Source: an uncultured Planctomycetaceae bacterium (GTDB lineage Bacteria > Planctomycetota > Planctomycetia > Pirellulales > Pirellulaceae). From it: a DNA stretch of 6,313 nt. The position numbers and the translations under genes were made by a program. Positions 5,771 through 6,313 of this stretch are shown in pieces; within the stretch, counting starts at the first letter, position 1, and each line of letters opens with the position of its first letter. The notes beneath the pieces are model-generated. The model had not been told where the DNA came from. It did no database searches and worked only from the letters and a program-made list of their open reading frames with translations. The stretch spans positions 1-6,313 of the forward strand of contig CAIXSC010000947.1 in assembly GCA_903921945.1 (NCBI GenBank), read 5' to 3'.

Positions 5771-5896
5771 TGGCAATCCGTCGCTCACGGCTCGTCGCTC
5801 ACGGCCCGTCGCTGGCGATCCGTGGCTCAGCGCGAGGCAGTGGCGATCCGTCGCTCACGGCGCGTTGCTGGCGATCCGTCGCTCAGCGCGCGGCGG
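5771..5896. repeat. 28-bp tandem repeat with 14-bp subunits
   Basis: Copies of TGGCGATCCGTCGCTCA, with small changes, start at 5771, 5813, 5841 and 5869. The last two intervals of 28 define the unit, and the first interval of 42 includes an extra 14-bp TCGCTCACGGCTCG-type subunit. The 28-bp period is not a multiple of three, which fits a non-coding array. It occupies the middle of the 314-base gap between the FloA-like fragment and the last gene. The rest of that gap shows nothing recognisable. Confidence 0.8.
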
Positions 5897-6030
5897 TGGC
5901 CGCCTCCGCGCCGTTCGCGCCCGTGCCAAGTACTCCTCTCGGGACTTGTTTCCGTGGGCGGAAGCGGATTACTCTTGCGGCCAATCCGCTTCGAAGTCCC
6001 TTCCACACCGCCCACCGAGCTGACACTGTG

Positions 6031-6313
6031 ATGCGTTTCCGGGTTCTCATTTTGTTCGGAACGCTGCTCGCGGTAGCGTTTAACTCGCCCAATCCGTCCG
6101 ATTTCCCCGGACTCGCCCCGTCGCTCGACGGCCGCTCGTTGCCGATGGCGCTCGGCGGCTGCCGGTTGCTGGCCGACGAGCCGCCCAAGAATGGCCCCGG
6201 AGTTGCCGCTCAGCCGACTCCACCGCAAACGCGGCCAGCGCCCGCATCACCGGCGCCCGCATCACCGGCGCCCGCATCGCCGGCGCCCGCATCGCCGGCG
6301 CCCGCATCGCCGG
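6031..6313 (+). CDS. Secreted Pro/Ala-rich protein, partial (3' end outside window)
   Basis: The frame starts at ATG 6031 and is open to the window edge (94 codons). It begins with a signal peptide: MRFR, then a hydrophobic core VLILFGTLLAVAF (5-17). A Ser/Pro/Asp-rich stretch follows, then LLADEPPKNGPG (46-57), where planctomycete secreted proteins often begin their mature part. From about residue 60 it is Pro/Ala/Thr-rich and becomes a perfect APASP repeat at the right edge. Such linkers usually tether an extracellular domain, which is not visible here, so the function is unknown. Cys44 in ALGGC resembles a weak lipobox but lies too far from the hydrophobic core. The ribosome site is weak (GAG at 6017-6019). 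GTG 6028 is an adjacent alternative start. The frame is also open upstream to 5341, but that part looks non-coding. Confidence 0.75.
   Translation, partial: MRFRVLILFGTLLAVAFNSPNPSDFPGLAPSLDGRSLPMALGGCRLLADEPPKNGPGVAAQPTPPQTRPAPASPAPASPAPASPAPASPAPASP
6238..6312 (+). repeat. 15-bp tandem repeat encoding APASP
   Basis: Five complete copies of GCGCCCGCATCRCCG run to the window edge. The first two end in ACCG and the last three in GCCG, and all encode Ala-Pro-Ala-Ser-Pro. The change is silent (TCA or TCG, both Ser). The array certainly could continue beyond the window. As a multiple of three it can change copy number without breaking the frame. Confidence 0.93.

Noticed and set aside
5341..6030. 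Long open + frame continuous with the last gene (no stop from 5341 to the window edge)
   Set aside because: The upstream part is Arg/Ser/Pro-rich, runs through the 28-bp non-coding array and overlaps the FloA-like fragment in another frame. A clear signal peptide begins only at 6031, so the openness reflects high GC.
6160..6162. Lipoprotein cysteine (Cys44 in ALGGC) of the last gene
   Set aside because: More than 25 mostly polar residues separate it from the hydrophobic core of the signal peptide, so a lipoprotein signal is unlikely.

Overview
The window is GC-rich DNA with four complete protein-coding genes on the + strand, one partial gene at the right edge, and unusually repeat-rich spacers. 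Several traits suggest a planctomycete, probably of the Pirellulales type. These are the high GC, the many short tandem repeats in spacers, weak Shine-Dalgarno sites, an orphan CheY-like receiver beside metabolic genes, and a secreted protein that moves from a signal peptide into an ADEPP-like mature start and a Pro/Ala-rich linker. No rRNA or other taxonomic marker is present, so this is inference.

Layout. Positions 1-416 are a non-coding 217-bp tandem duplication with nested 15/30-bp and 17-bp repeats and small palindromes. glyA follows (508-1833, serine hydroxymethyltransferase), with a disordered C-terminal tail built from an in-frame 15-bp repeat. A single-domain response regulator lies at 1888-2337. 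A 120-bp spacer then carries a hairpin over the regulator's stop codon, a 9-bp tandem repeat and a pyrimidine tract. Next come a fumarylacetoacetate-hydrolase-family enzyme (2458-3309) and an aldehyde dehydrogenase (3371-4957), 61 bp apart. A plausible intrinsic terminator ends this unit near 5056. Positions 4958-6030 hold no convincing intact gene. They contain a duplicated 14/15-mer, small coding-like relics, a fragment resembling the N-terminal part of the flotillin-like protein FloA, and a 28-bp repeat array. A secreted-protein gene begins at 6031 and runs off the window inside an APASP repeat.

Function. glyA supplies glycine and one-carbon units. The FAH-family enzyme has the metal-ligand pattern and spacing of 2-keto-3-deoxypentonate dehydratases, and the dehydrogenase is of the NADP+-type alpha-ketoglutarate-semialdehyde class. 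Together they would convert a 2-keto-3-deoxypentonate to alpha-ketoglutarate, the lower half of the oxidative (Weimberg-type) pentose pathway. I see no novel defence or mobile system. The most unusual material is the repeat architecture and the FloA-like relic.
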